Below, in pieces: positions 13,116 to 25,627 of a DNA stretch of 64,000 nt (its first letter is position 1; each line of letters starts with the position of its first letter). Where the stretch lies: contig BROE01000015.1 in the NCBI GenBank assembly GCA_036571765.1, positions 3,552,491 through 3,616,490 on the forward strand, given 5' to 3'. The notes under the pieces are model-generated. The model saw only the letters and a list, made by a program, of their open reading frames with translations. It ran no database searches and had not been told where the DNA came from. The position numbers and the translations under genes were made by a program. Source of the DNA: Plecoglossus altivelis. Taxonomy: Eukaryota > Chordata > Actinopteri > Osmeriformes > Plecoglossidae.

Positions 13116-15420
13116 CTAGAGGTATCCCCACCACTTGTGGACGCGAACGTCTTGACCGTGGCCCGTCTCCAGACGGCGGTTGCTGCATTCCTCCCATCGT
13201 TTGATCCACCCCTCCTCCACGAGGACGAATTTCCACTCCACCTGGCTATCCGCAGGCAGGCTGACGGAGTTGGCCCAGAACCCGTCCTTGGCTCTTTCCA
13301 GCGGAACATAGCTCTTCCAGCTCCCCAGCTCCTTCTGGTTACCAGTGACGGCCAGGACTTGGCAAGGGGACGTGGTGAGGTAGTGCACGCTGAAGCTCAC
13401 ATGGACCGTTTGGGGGAGGGGCTGAACGACCAGAACCTTCTTGTTCCCCTCGTCTACGTCCGTGGAGGCAATTGAAGCCGAGTCCTTCGCATCCACCGGC
13501 ATATTCTTGGCGTCCTGCTCATCTCCTTGAGGGCAGTTCTTCGCAGAGAGGCCTGTCGAGGGGGAGTTGGTTGTTAAAGGGTCCATCCTGGCTGTCTCTT
13601 CTGTGATGTCGACAGTCATCCATTCGTTGTTATCCATTGTGGCCTCCATGATGTTAATCTCAGTCTTCTCGTGACATTCCTCTTCCTCCGTGTCCAAGCT
13701 CTTAACCGTCTCCATCTTCTCAAACACCACAGGATTTCGCCCCCCTGACGGTTCCATTAATTGATCCATTAAACCGGTAACTGCAACTCGAGCCTCCGCT
13801 AGCTCACTCGGTGGATCGGTGAAACCGATCACTCCAGGCTCAAATATCTGCTCAGCCATTTCATCAATAACTCTCTGACCCTCCATTGGGTCACTGAACT
13901 GAAGATGATTTCTGGCACTTTCTTCCACGAGCTGGTTCAGCTGATCGATCGCATGACAACCGTCCTCGTTGGCGTCTCCTTGCAGACATTCCAGTGGCTT
14001 GTCCTTCAGTTGCGGTTGGTCAACCAGTGATTCTTGGGGGCCAATCAGCACCTCAGGCCAGCCAGCCTGTTGACTCGTTATAGGGTTGTTGATGCGCTCC
14101 TCTGACAGATATGCATCGGACACTTCATATTGTTTGACATCGTCCGCACATACAGGATGGTCTCTGCTGACAGCTGGCATGTGAAGACTGGCGCTAATCT
14201 TCCAGGCCATCTCCTTTGCCGTCAATTCATGACTGGAAATCTCCACTTCCTGTTCCACGTCCACCTGGCCATGTTGAGGTCTGTCAAGATCCCCGTCGCC
14301 ATTCTCCATGTCTGGGAGATTATCAGCTTGTTCTAGTCCTTCCTTCGGTTCTCCTTTGTCTAAAGCACAAAGATGGTGCATTTCTAGCTCCACTGTGCCA
14401 GTACTTTCACATTGCCAACCCAGGGTAAACTCTTTATGACTGCGCTCAGATAGACACTGCACTTCCATCCTGACGAGATGTCCAGTTTCATCAATCTTGC
14501 TGCTTAAGGGATAGTCACTGGCTGGCTCCTGTTGGTCTGAGTGAGGGATTGCCTGGTTGGGTCTAGGACACAGCTCTGAGGGTTCACGGTTGCGTTCAGG
14601 TGAAAATCCAGGATCGTTGTGTTCAAGGGGCAGCCAATCGGCATCGTCATCTTCAGAGGCGTCACTACTCCTATTGGTTCCTGACATCTCCGTAAGATTG
14701 CTTTCACTTTTGCTTAACATCATCTCCGGCAGCCCCTCATCACTGTGCTCTGCAACAGAATGATGGGGACAGATGAGATAGGGACGCCCATCAACAGGGT
14801 TACTGGATACATTTCAACGCTCAGCCACAAAACATTTTCTCCGATTTGACAGGATGGGGATATATTATACGGCTCGTGGTTGAACGTACTGGCTTAGCCT
14901 AACTTATCCAAAAACACTGCAACGTGAATTTTCAGTCACAGGCACCGACAAGCATTATAACATTTATATACTTAAGCACTTGTGCAGGTTTGAACGCCTC
15001 CTACACTTAGGCGACATCGCAACGGTCTTTCTCTCTACGCAGAACACATTCTCAACCCAAGAACAAAATCCGCTGCAGTCATTGATAGTGTATCAATTTT
15101 TTTAACATCGTATACACTACATAAGGCTATAAAAACTAAATGGCATCTTTACCTGTTGACTCCACACTCGACTCTGTCTCGTCCTGTGTCATTGTTATTT
15201 CTTCTGTGCTTACTGCGTCTTTCTCCGTTTCAAGCACGTTGCTTTCAGCCTTTCTTCTTCTACTGCTTACGGTTCTGTATATGATGAACGCAGCCCATAA
15301 GGACAACATGGCAATAACAGTCAAAGCCGCTGCCGGACCATACCTTCCAATCATAGAAAACAATGAAGTCAAATCTCCGCGTCCTTCAAGAGCGACCGTT
15401 TTACTCTTCTTGATAGCCAT
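13116..15420 (-). CDS. stbd1: Starch-binding domain-containing protein 1 (stbd1)
   Basis: STBD1 binds glycogen through a CBM20 domain and links it to GABARAP-type ATG8 proteins for delivery to lysosomes (glycophagy). Two exons: 15153-15420 (268 nt, ends phase 1) and 13116-14749 (1634 nt, stop TAG), giving 633 residues. Exon 1 has a hydrophobic membrane segment at about residues 27-47, starting GPAAALTVIAMLSLW, followed by RRRK. The CBM20 domain fills residues 538-633 and includes VTGNQKELGSW, conserved Trp residues (W590-W615 region) and KWWGYL at the C-terminus. The acidic linker between them holds two W-x-x-hydrophobic motifs, DADWLPL (near residue 128) and NEWMTV (W466); the second resembles the LIR of human STBD1. 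It is much longer than human STBD1 (358 residues), mainly in the linker. Neighbours on both sides match mammalian synteny. Confidence 0.92.
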
Positions 15421-16051
15421 TGTGTTTTTCAGTGATCAACACACCCGGTGTCTAAATTGAAGCAAATGTGGTGACCAATGTGCTGCTATTTCTCCTCTGC
15501 CTCGTGCACGTTGGAATGTGACCCCTTGTTGCGGCACAGCGCTGCATCAGGTGAGCTATCTGCCAATTAAATTCGCTGCCTTGATCCCTGATTCAATCAA
15601 GATCAGAAAACAATAGCGTAGTTGCCACATTTCGATTGAATGCAGGTAGGATCGATCAGAAAAGAGTAATGCCTAATACAAAATATTTGGACCATGGACC
15701 ATAACCCTTTCTTTAAAGTGTAAGGGCCATCAAATATATTCTATTTTGTCATTATGTTAGCAATTGTGATATCACATTTGTATTTCACACTTCTTACAGT
15801 CCCAGCGGGAAAAAAAGGAAATTTTATGTGGTTTCCAATGTGGTTTCCAGTTGGAACAAATTATATTGTGAAACAAATTCAATACAGATTTTTTACTAAA
15901 TGTGTAAACACTTCCATCTAGTGGAAAAGTTGAAGTAGAGGGACTGCAATGTAATCCCATTTATGTTCACTCATTTTACCTACTGACTTCCTGCCCTACT
16001 GACAGTTGTAAACACGATAAATTAATCACAAGTAAGCTCGTGGTTGTGTGA

Positions 16052-16057
16052 CACGTG
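16052..16057. promoter_or_regulatory. E-box (CACGTG), CLEAR-like
   Basis: GACACGTGAA surrounds the palindrome and matches the CLEAR consensus GTCACGTGAC at 8 of 10 positions. It lies about 420 bp before the scarb2 copy 1 ATG. Confidence 0.5.
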
Positions 16058-16144
16058 AACACAAAATCTGATCTTATCTTTACATTAGTATTTTAAGCGA
16101 GAAGTATGATAACATTGCAGTTAAGTTACATTGGTGATATATTT

Positions 16145-16154
16145 GTCACGTGAA
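16145..16154. promoter_or_regulatory. CLEAR element candidate (GTCACGTGAA)
   Basis: Matches the TFEB/TFE3 CLEAR consensus GTCACGTGAC at 9 of 10 positions, about 325 bp upstream of the scarb2 start. Lysosomal genes, SCARB2 among them, are known members of the CLEAR network. Binding here is inferred, not shown. Confidence 0.6.
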
Positions 16155-16477
16155 GCAAAGATGGTGGTTAGTCGTCGGAAAAATGCTTCTTAACACATTT
16201 GTCTTTGACTTCGCCTACGGTGATCTATCATAGCCTTAACGCTACTTTGTGGATTATCGAACATGTTCCGCCTGAGACTGTTCCTTAGATAGTTTAGGGA
16301 AAAGTAAATTATTATCTGTTGAAGGTAAAGGAGTTTCAGTTGAAATGAGTCAGAATTAGGTGCGGTTTAGTCTTCTCGTTTATGGGAACAATCTTTGCCC
16401 CATGGTCAAAACAAAACTAGAGCGTCATCTCTTTGACACTACAAGCACCCAAGCTAAGGGCAGCACCACTTCTCACC

Positions 16478-18507
16478 ATGTCAATGAAATATTGCTGCAT
16501 TTACAGCATCGGAATAACTTCCATTCTACTTTTAATAACAGGCATTTCTCTAGTATTGGCGCAAGTATTCCAAACTTTATTGTACTCGAGAATCGAAAAG
16601 GTAAGGGTATAGTAAGCTAATGCTATCCAACTACTTAGCAATAAGCTAGCTTGTTGTCAGCTGAATGTTCATAACAATTAGGCTAGCTTTGCTAGGTCGC
16701 TATCTACAAACCACTGTTTTAAATGGGTACATGGGTAATAAAGCTGTGTGTTGTAGCCACGAAGTAGTCTTTTTGGTTGTACACATGCAATACGTGTATT
16801 GGTTTTAATTAATGGTTACATTATTAGAATTGGCACATCTGGTATGGTTTAGGCGTTAAATCTACCATGATTGAACTACTATTCATGCAATCGAGTGCTA
16901 TCGTTGCGTGGAACCAACCAAAATAAGTGTGCCAAGTGCAAGAATAGTATCTGCCATGTATCTGGATCAAATGCCAATGTTTCATCTACGTAACCTGTCT
17001 TGAACGCGAACCACAAATGTGATTGCCAGCTCGTTCACATAGCACTGACCTACTTGCTACGCGGTTTCCCAGGAAATCGTGCTGAGAAATGGAACTGAGG
17101 CGTTCGAGGCGTGGAAGAACCCCCCTCCTCCGGTCTACATGCAGTTCTACTTCTTTAACTTGACGAACCCCTTAGAGGTGCTTGATGGCGATCGACCTGC
17201 TGTGGTTGAGATCGGACCCTACACATACAGGTACAATGCGAGGTTTTACCCTAAACTCGTCCTTACAGTGGACGCTTCCTTGACATCTCTCATTCGCATG
17301 CTCTACCTGCATTCTTGCCAGTGATCCATGCACGTTAACTTGTATTCAGGGTCAAGTGACAGTGGAACAGGGTTTGCACAACATTTTCAGGGATATGGAG
17401 GGGAACCAAGACTAAGTGTGGTTAGTCATGCCAAGGGCTGACTGATACACACTTTTTATTTTACAGCAGTCATGTGATTCCTCCCTGTCACACTTTCACC
17501 CATTATCAGCGGCACCATTGTACGGTTGTCTTAAAAGACCTTATTGAGAAGCCTTTCTATCTTTAATAATACCATCATATGAACAGCACAGAAGGTTTGC
17601 CAAAGTTCTTTCACTGGTTCTTTCCCAATGCATTCGTCTACTAGAGTCAATGACATTTGAAATGCTTTATGGTTCTGTTCATGCCGCTTTCTGCTTATCT
17701 GCCTCACCAGCACGTTAGCCAAGTATGCAACATCAGCATCTTTTCCCCTAACCGACCATCCTGATATGTTAACATGTTAACTATCACACAGGGAGTATCG
17801 GCCCATGGAGGATGTTACCTTCCTGGAGAACGGTACCAAAGTGTCCGCGGTGAACACAAAGACCTACGTGTTTGAAGCCAACATGTCCGTAGGCCTCGAA
17901 AGTGACTTAATGAGGACCGTAAACATCCCAGCGTTGGTAGGTTTATAAGGAGCACCCCTCGTTTAACGTGGGAAGTAAAACTTTTGCATCTCTTTTCAAG
18001 TTTGAAGACCCTATGTGTAGTGGATCTTAGCAGCGCTGGTCGCTACGCTAACATGACGGTTACACGCGCGGGGTCTGTCGAACGCGCTCGATGCTTTGCG
18101 GTGGAGTTTGAAGCGGCCCTATTCTATTTGTGTTTGTCTCTAGACCGTCATGGAGAGATTCAAGGATCATTCGATTATAGCCAACCTCATCATGGCGTAC
18201 ATGACGTCCAATAACATTGGGCTGTTCAGCACACACACTGTTGGAGAGCTGCTTTGGGGCTATGAGGATGGACTACTCAAGGCTCTTAAACTACTGCAGC
18301 CTGATTTGGATGACGTTTTTGGCCTCTTCTATAAGGTTGGTTTCGACCCTCTGAATATTCACGCTTCACACAGGACTCGCCATATCAACGAACCGCTTCT
18401 GAATAGATGCTTTGTTCTTGATGGAATATGAAGCAGTTATAACTTCCGTGTTACTGCTTTGATACTTTTCTATTCGTTTTAAACAGGCATGGTTTTATGT
18501 GTGTGGG

Positions 18508-18577
<70 letters not shown>

Positions 18578-21500
18578 TTCTCTCAGACAAACGCGACCAA
18601 TGACGGGGAGTATGTTTTCCTGACTGGCCAACAGGATTACAGAGACTTTGCCAAGGTGGAGCAATGGAGAGGCCAAAGGTAAAGTCTCTAGAAAGTTACA
18701 AGCTGTTATACAAACGTACAAAGAATATTATGACGAGGGGAATCGTCAATAACAAACTGTCTTGGTTTAACACCAGGTACAATGTTACACCATAGAATGC
18801 GCTGTCAATCACAGAATAAGGGGCAGCTCTGAATTTTTTAAATTGAGAATTTGATAATGGCTGACGATGTTCGTAGTCGGGAGGGAAGGTGGGGCGGAGT
18901 TGACGCGGTGTCTTGTCGTTGATGTCCTTCCCTGGCCAGCTCTCTGCCTTGGTGGTCCACGGACGAGTGCAACATGATCAACGGTACCAACGGCGCCTCC
19001 TTCCACCCGGTCATCAACAAGAACGAGACGCTCTACATGTTCTCGTCGGACCTCTGCAGGTGCGAGGCCCGGCGCCGTTTCACCCTCTCGCACATTCGAC
19101 AAGCCAGCGCTCTGTCACTAGGACCCCCCCCCAACGCACTTTGAGGGACTAAGTATCTGTACCTTCTGAGATGATCCTGCAGCCTCCACAAAGGCTGTTC
19201 AGTTTAGTGGTACTAAAAGTGTGTGAACCCCCCCCTCCCTCCTGGTTAGATTTATTTCCCTCCATCTTTGACATAAAAACATCCACAAGTTCATGCCTGA
19301 CATAGACGGTGAGATTTCTGGTGTTCCATGTGCCCAGATCAAATTCCTCCAGGCCTCCGATGTGGATTAAGAACACGGTCAGTCTGGCATTATCCTGTGG
19401 AATGAGGTCAATACTTAAGCTTTTAGTTTACAGGAAACCAGCTTTGGGTCCTCTTCAGGCTGTTTATATTTGTGTATGAGACACATTGCTAACTCGGAGT
19501 GTAACCATGGAAAGGAAGCCAAACTGTATAAAGTCAAGGAGGATGGTGAATGTTCTTCAGGGAGTAGCGGTGTGACATGAGAGCCAGTGGATAGTAGCTA
19601 AGGTGAACTCAACCCCATAACAGGGGACCACGTGCGTATTCAAACGCAGACGCGTGTTAGACCGTGTCTCCCTTCGCCAGGTCTCTGTTTGCCACGTTCG
19701 AGGAGGAGGTGAGCGTGAGGGGCGTTCCCGGCTACCGGTTTGTGCCGCCCAGCCGGGTGTTTGCCAGCCCCACGGTGAACCCTGACAACGCAGGCTTCTG
19801 CTTGCCCCCGGGGAACTGTCTGCTGTCAGGTCTCCTCAACGTCAGCATCTGCAAGCAGGGTGAGACGCGTTCTAAGTCCCTAGCCTCTGTTTACGCTCTG
19901 CTCCTCCTCCTCGCGCTTCCTCGTGAGGTTCTTATCGGGCTCTTTTGAAATGCTTAAAACCCTCCCCCCCCCCGCTCTCCCCCTAGGGGCGCCTATTATC
20001 ATGTCCTCGCCTCATTTCTACCAGGCCGATGCCAAGTACGTCAACGACGTCTTCGGGATGCATCCTAACAAGGAGCGGCACCAGACCACCATCGACGTGA
20101 ACCCTGTAAGAGCCCCTCAGTTCTGAACATGAACCGGTAGTACCCCTGTGTTACCACTAGAGGGGGCGAACGACCCACCAATTCCCATAGTTGTTCATTT
20201 TCTCAGCCTCCACACGCTGGCTTGCGGGGCTGGAGTTGGAAATTGTGAGAGGTGCATTCTAACGCCTTAATATCAATATTTTCATATTTACATGTCTATT
20301 TTTTTGACTGACTGGTAATGAGGGCTTTTCTTGTTGTCAGCTAATGTGTAATAACGCGAGTTGATACAAGCGTCTTTTAATTGTAATCATTAGTTAAAGA
20401 GACTTAACATGACAAAATATCAAGATATAAACTGGAAACGTATCAGTTAGATATCTAAATGTTCTAGGAATAGTTTCACGCATTTCTATGAACAAGGTAA
20501 GAAACACCTGTTGCCGTGGCTGAAGTTGGCCCCGCCCCCCTCCGATAAACCCTGTTTTATAGCACTGTTGTTGACGCTGGTAAGCAAGCTGGCTTGGGCA
20601 TGCAGAGTGCCGCCATAATAAAGATGAACAGTTTATTTTTCAATAGAGTCATACGCAATGTCTACCTGACCCGGGTTCGAAGTCAGACTAACCTCATGGA
20701 GGACGTACATGAATTTTTTTCTTTTTTTTTGATTTGTGTGAAACTGACAGCACTTGATCTGTCTGTTCAAAGTCCTCAAGTCCCTGAGGTCTTTCACTAT
20801 GAGAGCCAAAGGCGGGAACAGTTTGACACCGTTTCAAGCATGTCATTGATTTATTGACTCATAAGGTTTTCGGTAACTCCTTGGACATTTTACAAGGAAA
20901 GGAGATGATCTATTGAACTTCTGTGGATATGTCTAAAGATAATACTTCTAATGACATGTATTCAATACTAATGAAACAATGTTCCTTAAAAGGGGGAATT
21001 GAAACGGTTGTGATGTGTGTCCTCAGCTCACGGGTGTGATCCTACAAGCGGCCAAACGACTTCAGGTCAACGTTTTTGTTGAGAAAATCAACACGTTCAG
21101 GTAAACACCCACTCCCACTCACGAGTATGTGTGGGGAAACACCTTAAGTCATCCTTAAAGGTAACCCCACTATCAGACACAAGCAAGGTATCTGTCACAC
21201 AGACACTGGAGGCTGGGGAAAGAGAAGGGACTTCAATGAGTCAGGTGAACTTTGGCAGACTTGGAATCAACAATTCAGAATTGGAAAAGGCCAACGGTAT
21301 TTTTTTTAAATTTTTTACTGAACGGGAAGTGAAACCCGGCCATTTTGGCCTGAATTCTTGACATATGGGGCGGAAGTGATGAATCATCTCTATTTCTCGG
21401 AACTCAGCTGTCCTCTCTCGTTGACCTGGACCGGTTGAAATTCGGAGGTGTTTTTTTTCTTTCTTGGGGTCAACTTTGACCAGAGAACGCTCAGCTGACC

Positions 21501-23101
21501 TCCAAGTGCCGATCTCCGAAATAGACAGAGGAACCTTCGCCTCTCCGCTTCAGTCTCTAGCGTTCCTCCTACAGAGTTCTCTCTGACCGCGGAACAATTT
21601 GCTGACTTGTCGTGAGTCGTGAGGTAGATCAATCGAGCCATCGTTGCTGAACTTTGGACGGTCAAAGCTCGCAGATGGAAGCCAGGATTTAAGTGCCCCC
21701 CATGGAAAACCATACCCCTCTATATTTCTTATCGTTATTATCTGATATCAGTAATTGCACGGTGTTGATTTTCGTTGATAGACTTGTAGTGTAAGATACC
21801 TAAGACAAAATTTCCTGGTTGAAGCGTTCTCTAAAATGCAACAAATCATTTAAAAACTTGATATACCCCTAAACAATGAACAATAAATAAATAAATGTTA
21901 GCAAGACAATTGAGAACTACAGATCAAATGAGAGATTGAAGGTCTGAGAAAGTGTGTAGTGAGAACAAAAACCCAATGATAATTGTACCATGGTAGTTTG
22001 AAGGCATCGCACTCCGTTTAGGCTCTTTGCATATCCCTGTACTTTGCATAACACGATTCAAATGACAAAAACTAGATGTTTAATATTTTGCAGGGACTTA
22101 CAGTGCTCTACATGTATTAGCCTATTTGGTTGGAGGTGGGTGATGGACATAAAAGGCACTGGCAAACTCGAGATGACACGTGGCAGAGCCAGCTCACCGC
22201 ATGTGTAATAGACAGAACGTCTTCACCTCAACAAGGATACAATTATATAAACACATGGAAATGAATCCAAAGTCCCTGTTTATGTAAAGTCATCTGGGGT
22301 TTTTTGGGTGGAAAAAAAATTTAGGTGGAATGAAACGTGTGATTAGTCAGTACTGTGGTGTTACAAGCAAAACATGTTAAGTCCCTTCCCCAGGTTTTGT
22401 ATGTCTCGCCGTAATGTTGAGTACTTGTTTTCATTCCAGCCAAACCGGAAACGTCAATACAGTGGTGCTTCCTGTGCTCTTCCTCAACGAGGTAATGGAA
22501 CGGCTATAGCTTTGGCTACAATAACATCCAATAAACATTCAATGGGGTGTGTAGGTATTCCACAGCAAAAACATCTTCTGACTCTTACGTCTAACGTCAA
22601 AAACGATTTCCCTTCGGCTCCCCCCCCCCCCACAGAGTGTCGTCATCGACGAGGCGTCGGCTCAGAAGGTACAGGCCGTGGTCACCCTTGGCAACGTGGT
22701 GGTCAACCTTCCCTTCCTACTGATCGGCCTGGGGATCCTCCTGGGGAGCGTATTCATGGTACTGATGTGCCGTCAGCAGGTCCCCAAGGTGAGAGCTAGT
22801 CACGGCGTAGCTGACGGTGGGGCCACCAGAACTCTGCCACCAAGCTGTATGAAGGCTTGTGAGCTGTTCTGTCAGTCTCATACTGCTCCAACAGCTCCCA
22901 CGCCCTTCATAATGAACGGCAGTCATGTTTTCAGATACGTCTTAGCTATTGGTGTACATCTCATAGATTGGATCGACGTAACAAAAAATGCCGTTTTTCC
23001 TGATTTGAAGCCCATGCTGTTTTAGCTGATAGGTTGTGTTTTTGTTGGTCTGTTTCCAGAGCACCCCTGCTGAGCGCCAGCCCCTGTTGGCTTCATCGTA
23101 G
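16478..23101 (+). CDS. scarb2: scarb2 copy 1: lysosome membrane protein 2 (LIMP-2)
   Basis: CD36-family membrane protein that carries glucocerebrosidase to lysosomes. Twelve exons: 16478-16600, 17073-17230, 17792-17936, 18144-18335, 18587-18678, 18940-19059, 19681-19859, 19987-20105, 21027-21100, 22440-22491, 22636-22788, 23060-23101. All have GT-AG borders and matching phases; the total is 1449 nt, 482 residues (human 478). An N-terminal membrane helix lies near residues 6-28 and a C-terminal helix in exon 11. The luminal domain has VEIGPYTYR, THTVGELLWGY, WWSTDECNMINGT, the FC...NC...IC cysteines and APIIMS.PHFYQAD. H151 in exon 4 aligns with the pH-sensing H150 of human LIMP-2. The tail ends AERQPLLASS, an ExxxLL acidic dileucine signal equivalent to human ERAPLI. 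This is therefore the conventional lysosomal orthologue. It is followed downstream by a tandem paralogue. Confidence 0.95.
18511..18582 (+). repeat. (CT)n microsatellite serving as polypyrimidine tract
   Basis: About 70 bp of TCTC runs directly into the CAG acceptor of scarb2 copy 1 exon 5 (18587). The repeat therefore forms the splice-site pyrimidine tract. Confidence 0.85.
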
Positions 23102-23535
23102 ATCCACAGGCTCCACGGAGTCGCGACTGAACGTGTCCCTTTTCTGCTATAACCTCACAACCGCAAACTTTGGAATCACCACATGATATACAGTATTATA
23201 AGTAGGCGACTGAAAGGTCAACACCTTTCTTTATGTCAACGCTAATGTCGTTGTTAACTCTCTAACATGTCCATGTTGCATATCTGATGGCTAAGCTCAA
23301 ATGCCAATTTTCTTTTTAACAATGGCAAGGAAACGGTTCCAATGTTTATAGTAGGTGCTTTTACATGAACAGTGTCCATCTTGAATCTTGCCTGTCAGCA
23401 CACAGGAGGATGAATGATTACTAATCAACAGTGAAACTTCTTCTTTTTTTTTTACTTCACACAAGAAATGCAAAGTGAAACTAAGTTTACCCCCAAAACC
23501 TGATATATTGGTGAACGTTTAGGGCAGCAGTTTAT

Positions 23536-23706
23536 CGGGGAGTGAGTGAGTGAGAGACAGAGAGAGACGTCACACAGAGAGAGAGAGTGTGAGAGAGCGT
23601 GTGAGAGAGTGTGTGAGGGAGAGAGTGAGGGAGTGTGTGTGAGAGAGAGTGAGAGAGAAAGTGTGTGAGAGAGAGTGAGTGTGTGTGTGTGTGTGAGAGA
23701 GTGAGA
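23536..23706. repeat. GA/GT-rich microsatellite
   Basis: Alternating GAGAGA, GTGTGA and GTGTGT blocks over about 170 bp, inside the presumed 3' UTR of scarb2 copy 1. Confidence 0.85.
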
Positions 23707-23951
23707 TGATGATCTCATAGATGACAAGAGCATAGACAGGCTGTCAGGATCAGGTCTGACTGTCAGATTGCTAATGAAATTGCACTGCTCTGTATGATAT
23801 CATACAGTCAGCAAGATCTGGAAATGTGACGAAATATGTTCACCTTTGTTCCCCTGTGGAACGGTGATCTTGTTACACAACCACAGCAACGTCACTTTTT
23901 AATGTTTGTAAACTGGTTAGCAGCCTAACGACATTTGTCTGAATTTTTGTC

Positions 23952-23957
23952 AATAAA
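23952..23957 (+). terminator. scarb2: Poly(A) signal of scarb2 copy 1
   Basis: AATAAA, 850 bp past the stop, followed by a T-rich segment. Confidence 0.6.
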
Positions 23958-24914
23958 TATATTTGATTTTATCCGCCGTGAGTTATGTATGCAGTTTAAA
24001 GCGAGCATCCATATCGTGTGTTCTGTGTCATTTGATACATTTGGTCCTTTGGTTTGCTATCCACTGAACCAGGTAGCCACTTATCAACTACTGTATTTGT
24101 AGGCACACGTTACCTAAGAGCTTGCTAAAGAATGCATTCAGATCGCGGACGTTGCGATGAGAGAGTAAGGCCAACAAAATTGACGATTGTTGAACGTTTT
24201 GAAGAAGCTATCCTCTGATGTACTGATGGTCCTCTGCACTGAAACAATGTGACCCAGATCTATCACTTTACATCCAGGTTATGATCCGTGTTGTGAGTAG
24301 TTAGAAAAATAGGCTGGTCCTTCAGTAACATTCAAAGGGAAAACAGACATTTGTGAGGGCTGGCTGTCCAACTTCTTATATGGGACAGTAAGAATGTTTA
24401 AAGATTATAGATCTTTTACTCGGTGAATATTTCAAAAGTATGTCCCTCAAACAATATTTGGACAGTATTTTAAACTGGCAGGTTTTCTATTTGTGTAAAC
24501 ACATCAGTGGACGTAATTAAAGTGTGAATATTTCATATAATCACCATATTTGGGGCTTCTTCCAAATGAAATTTTTGTTTTTGTTGCTATGTTATTGCTC
24601 CATTCAGTGTCCCATGTTTGTTTTAAGAAAATAATCTTTATTGTCTTAAATGCTTCAGGGTGTTTTTATCTAGCATGTTGTAATTCTGGTCTGTTTGTTA
24701 AAAAAAAACTACTTGCACTTTTTCTACATACATAAAAATAATCTGAACAACTTAAAAAAATATTTACAATTTCTCCAGCATGTAACATATTTACAAATAA
24801 ATACAGGCTCAATTGCCACACATGTTAAAAATGGCATATCAATAAATTCAATGTACTTCAAGTTGTTTCTGTTATGTCTGTATTTCCTTCATCAAACAAC
24901 ATCAGACAGATGAA

Positions 24915-25418
24915 CTAACATCCATGGTTTAGTGCTGTTACTGATAAGACACATGGATATTGATCTTTGGTACGTGTAGTACAAGGGACAACAGCTTGTT
25001 TGCTTGAGGTAACGCTGTACCTGGTACAAAACTGGCCGGTAGGTGTGTAAGAACGGCCAATCAGAAAGCTGCATCTGTTTCCTGTTTCGTTTTTGAACGA
25101 CGCTGCCTCTGCCCATGCGTAATCAGAAGTTGTTTTCCAGTTTTCCATAATTCGGTGGAATTGATGTTTATTCCATACTAGGTGATGAACCTTGAGATCC
25201 ATTTCTTGCAGACATTTAAGAGGAAAAGACACGAAAACTGCAGGCGTTTCTCCTGTGGAAGCAGACAGAATGTCAGTCACGCTTGATCGGACTTTTCTAG
25301 AACATTCGAACGAAAGCTGTCGAAGGATGTTTTCGGGCCATGCGTTGAATACAAGCACGTTATGTAACGGGATCCTGTGTTCATAGGCACCAGGTTTACC
25401 TGCAGTATTTGGTCCCAC
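24915..25418 (-). other. Unassigned 500-bp open frame, minus strand
   Basis: A reading frame of about 167 codons stays open to the stop at 24915 in intergenic DNA, longer than most chance frames nearby. I recognise no domain. A possible acceptor (tatgaacacag at about 25380-25390) precedes the segment starting RIPLHNVLVFNAWPEN, so it could be a terminal exon. No matching upstream exon was established. It does not resemble FAM47E, the gene found here in mammals. It may equally be chance or an old repeat. Confidence 0.2.
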
Positions 25419-25627
25419 ACTCAGAGTGTTCCCTGCAGCTTGCTCCGACAGGCTTCAGAGTGTTCCATCTCCACAGCAACGAGCGTCTGGCCCGGTGGAC
25501 GAGACCAGACGCAGACCACTCTCCCATTAATGGAGCGGCTTGCACCTAGATGGATTAGCGAGACATCCTACAGTCAGCCTTGCTGTCCTACTGCACATGA
25601 CATCTCATCTGCTACACTTGACACCTA

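Larger units (their letters stand above)
15421..16477. promoter_or_regulatory. Shared upstream region of stbd1 (-) and scarb2 copy 1 (+)
   Basis: The start codons of stbd1 (15420, minus) and scarb2 copy 1 (16478, plus) point away from each other across 1,057 bp. No other gene lies between. Both 5' UTRs and promoters must fit in or start from this segment. It contains two CACGTG E-boxes (separate entries) and an AAGATGG YY1-like site near 16158. No clear TATA box was seen for either gene. Confidence 0.65.
23102..23957 (+). other. scarb2: 3' UTR of scarb2 copy 1
   Basis: From the stop codon to an AATAAA signal at 23952-23957. It contains a GA/GT-rich microsatellite at about 23536-23706. The UTR end is inferred from the first good poly(A) signal. 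Confidence 0.55.

Noticed and set aside
18479..18721. Arg/Glu-repeat open frame opposite scarb2 exon 5
   Set aside because: Antisense translation of the CT microsatellite.
19627..19632. CACGTG in scarb2 copy 1 intron 6 as a CLEAR site
   Set aside because: Flanks (ACCACGTGCG) fit poorly and the position is intragenic.
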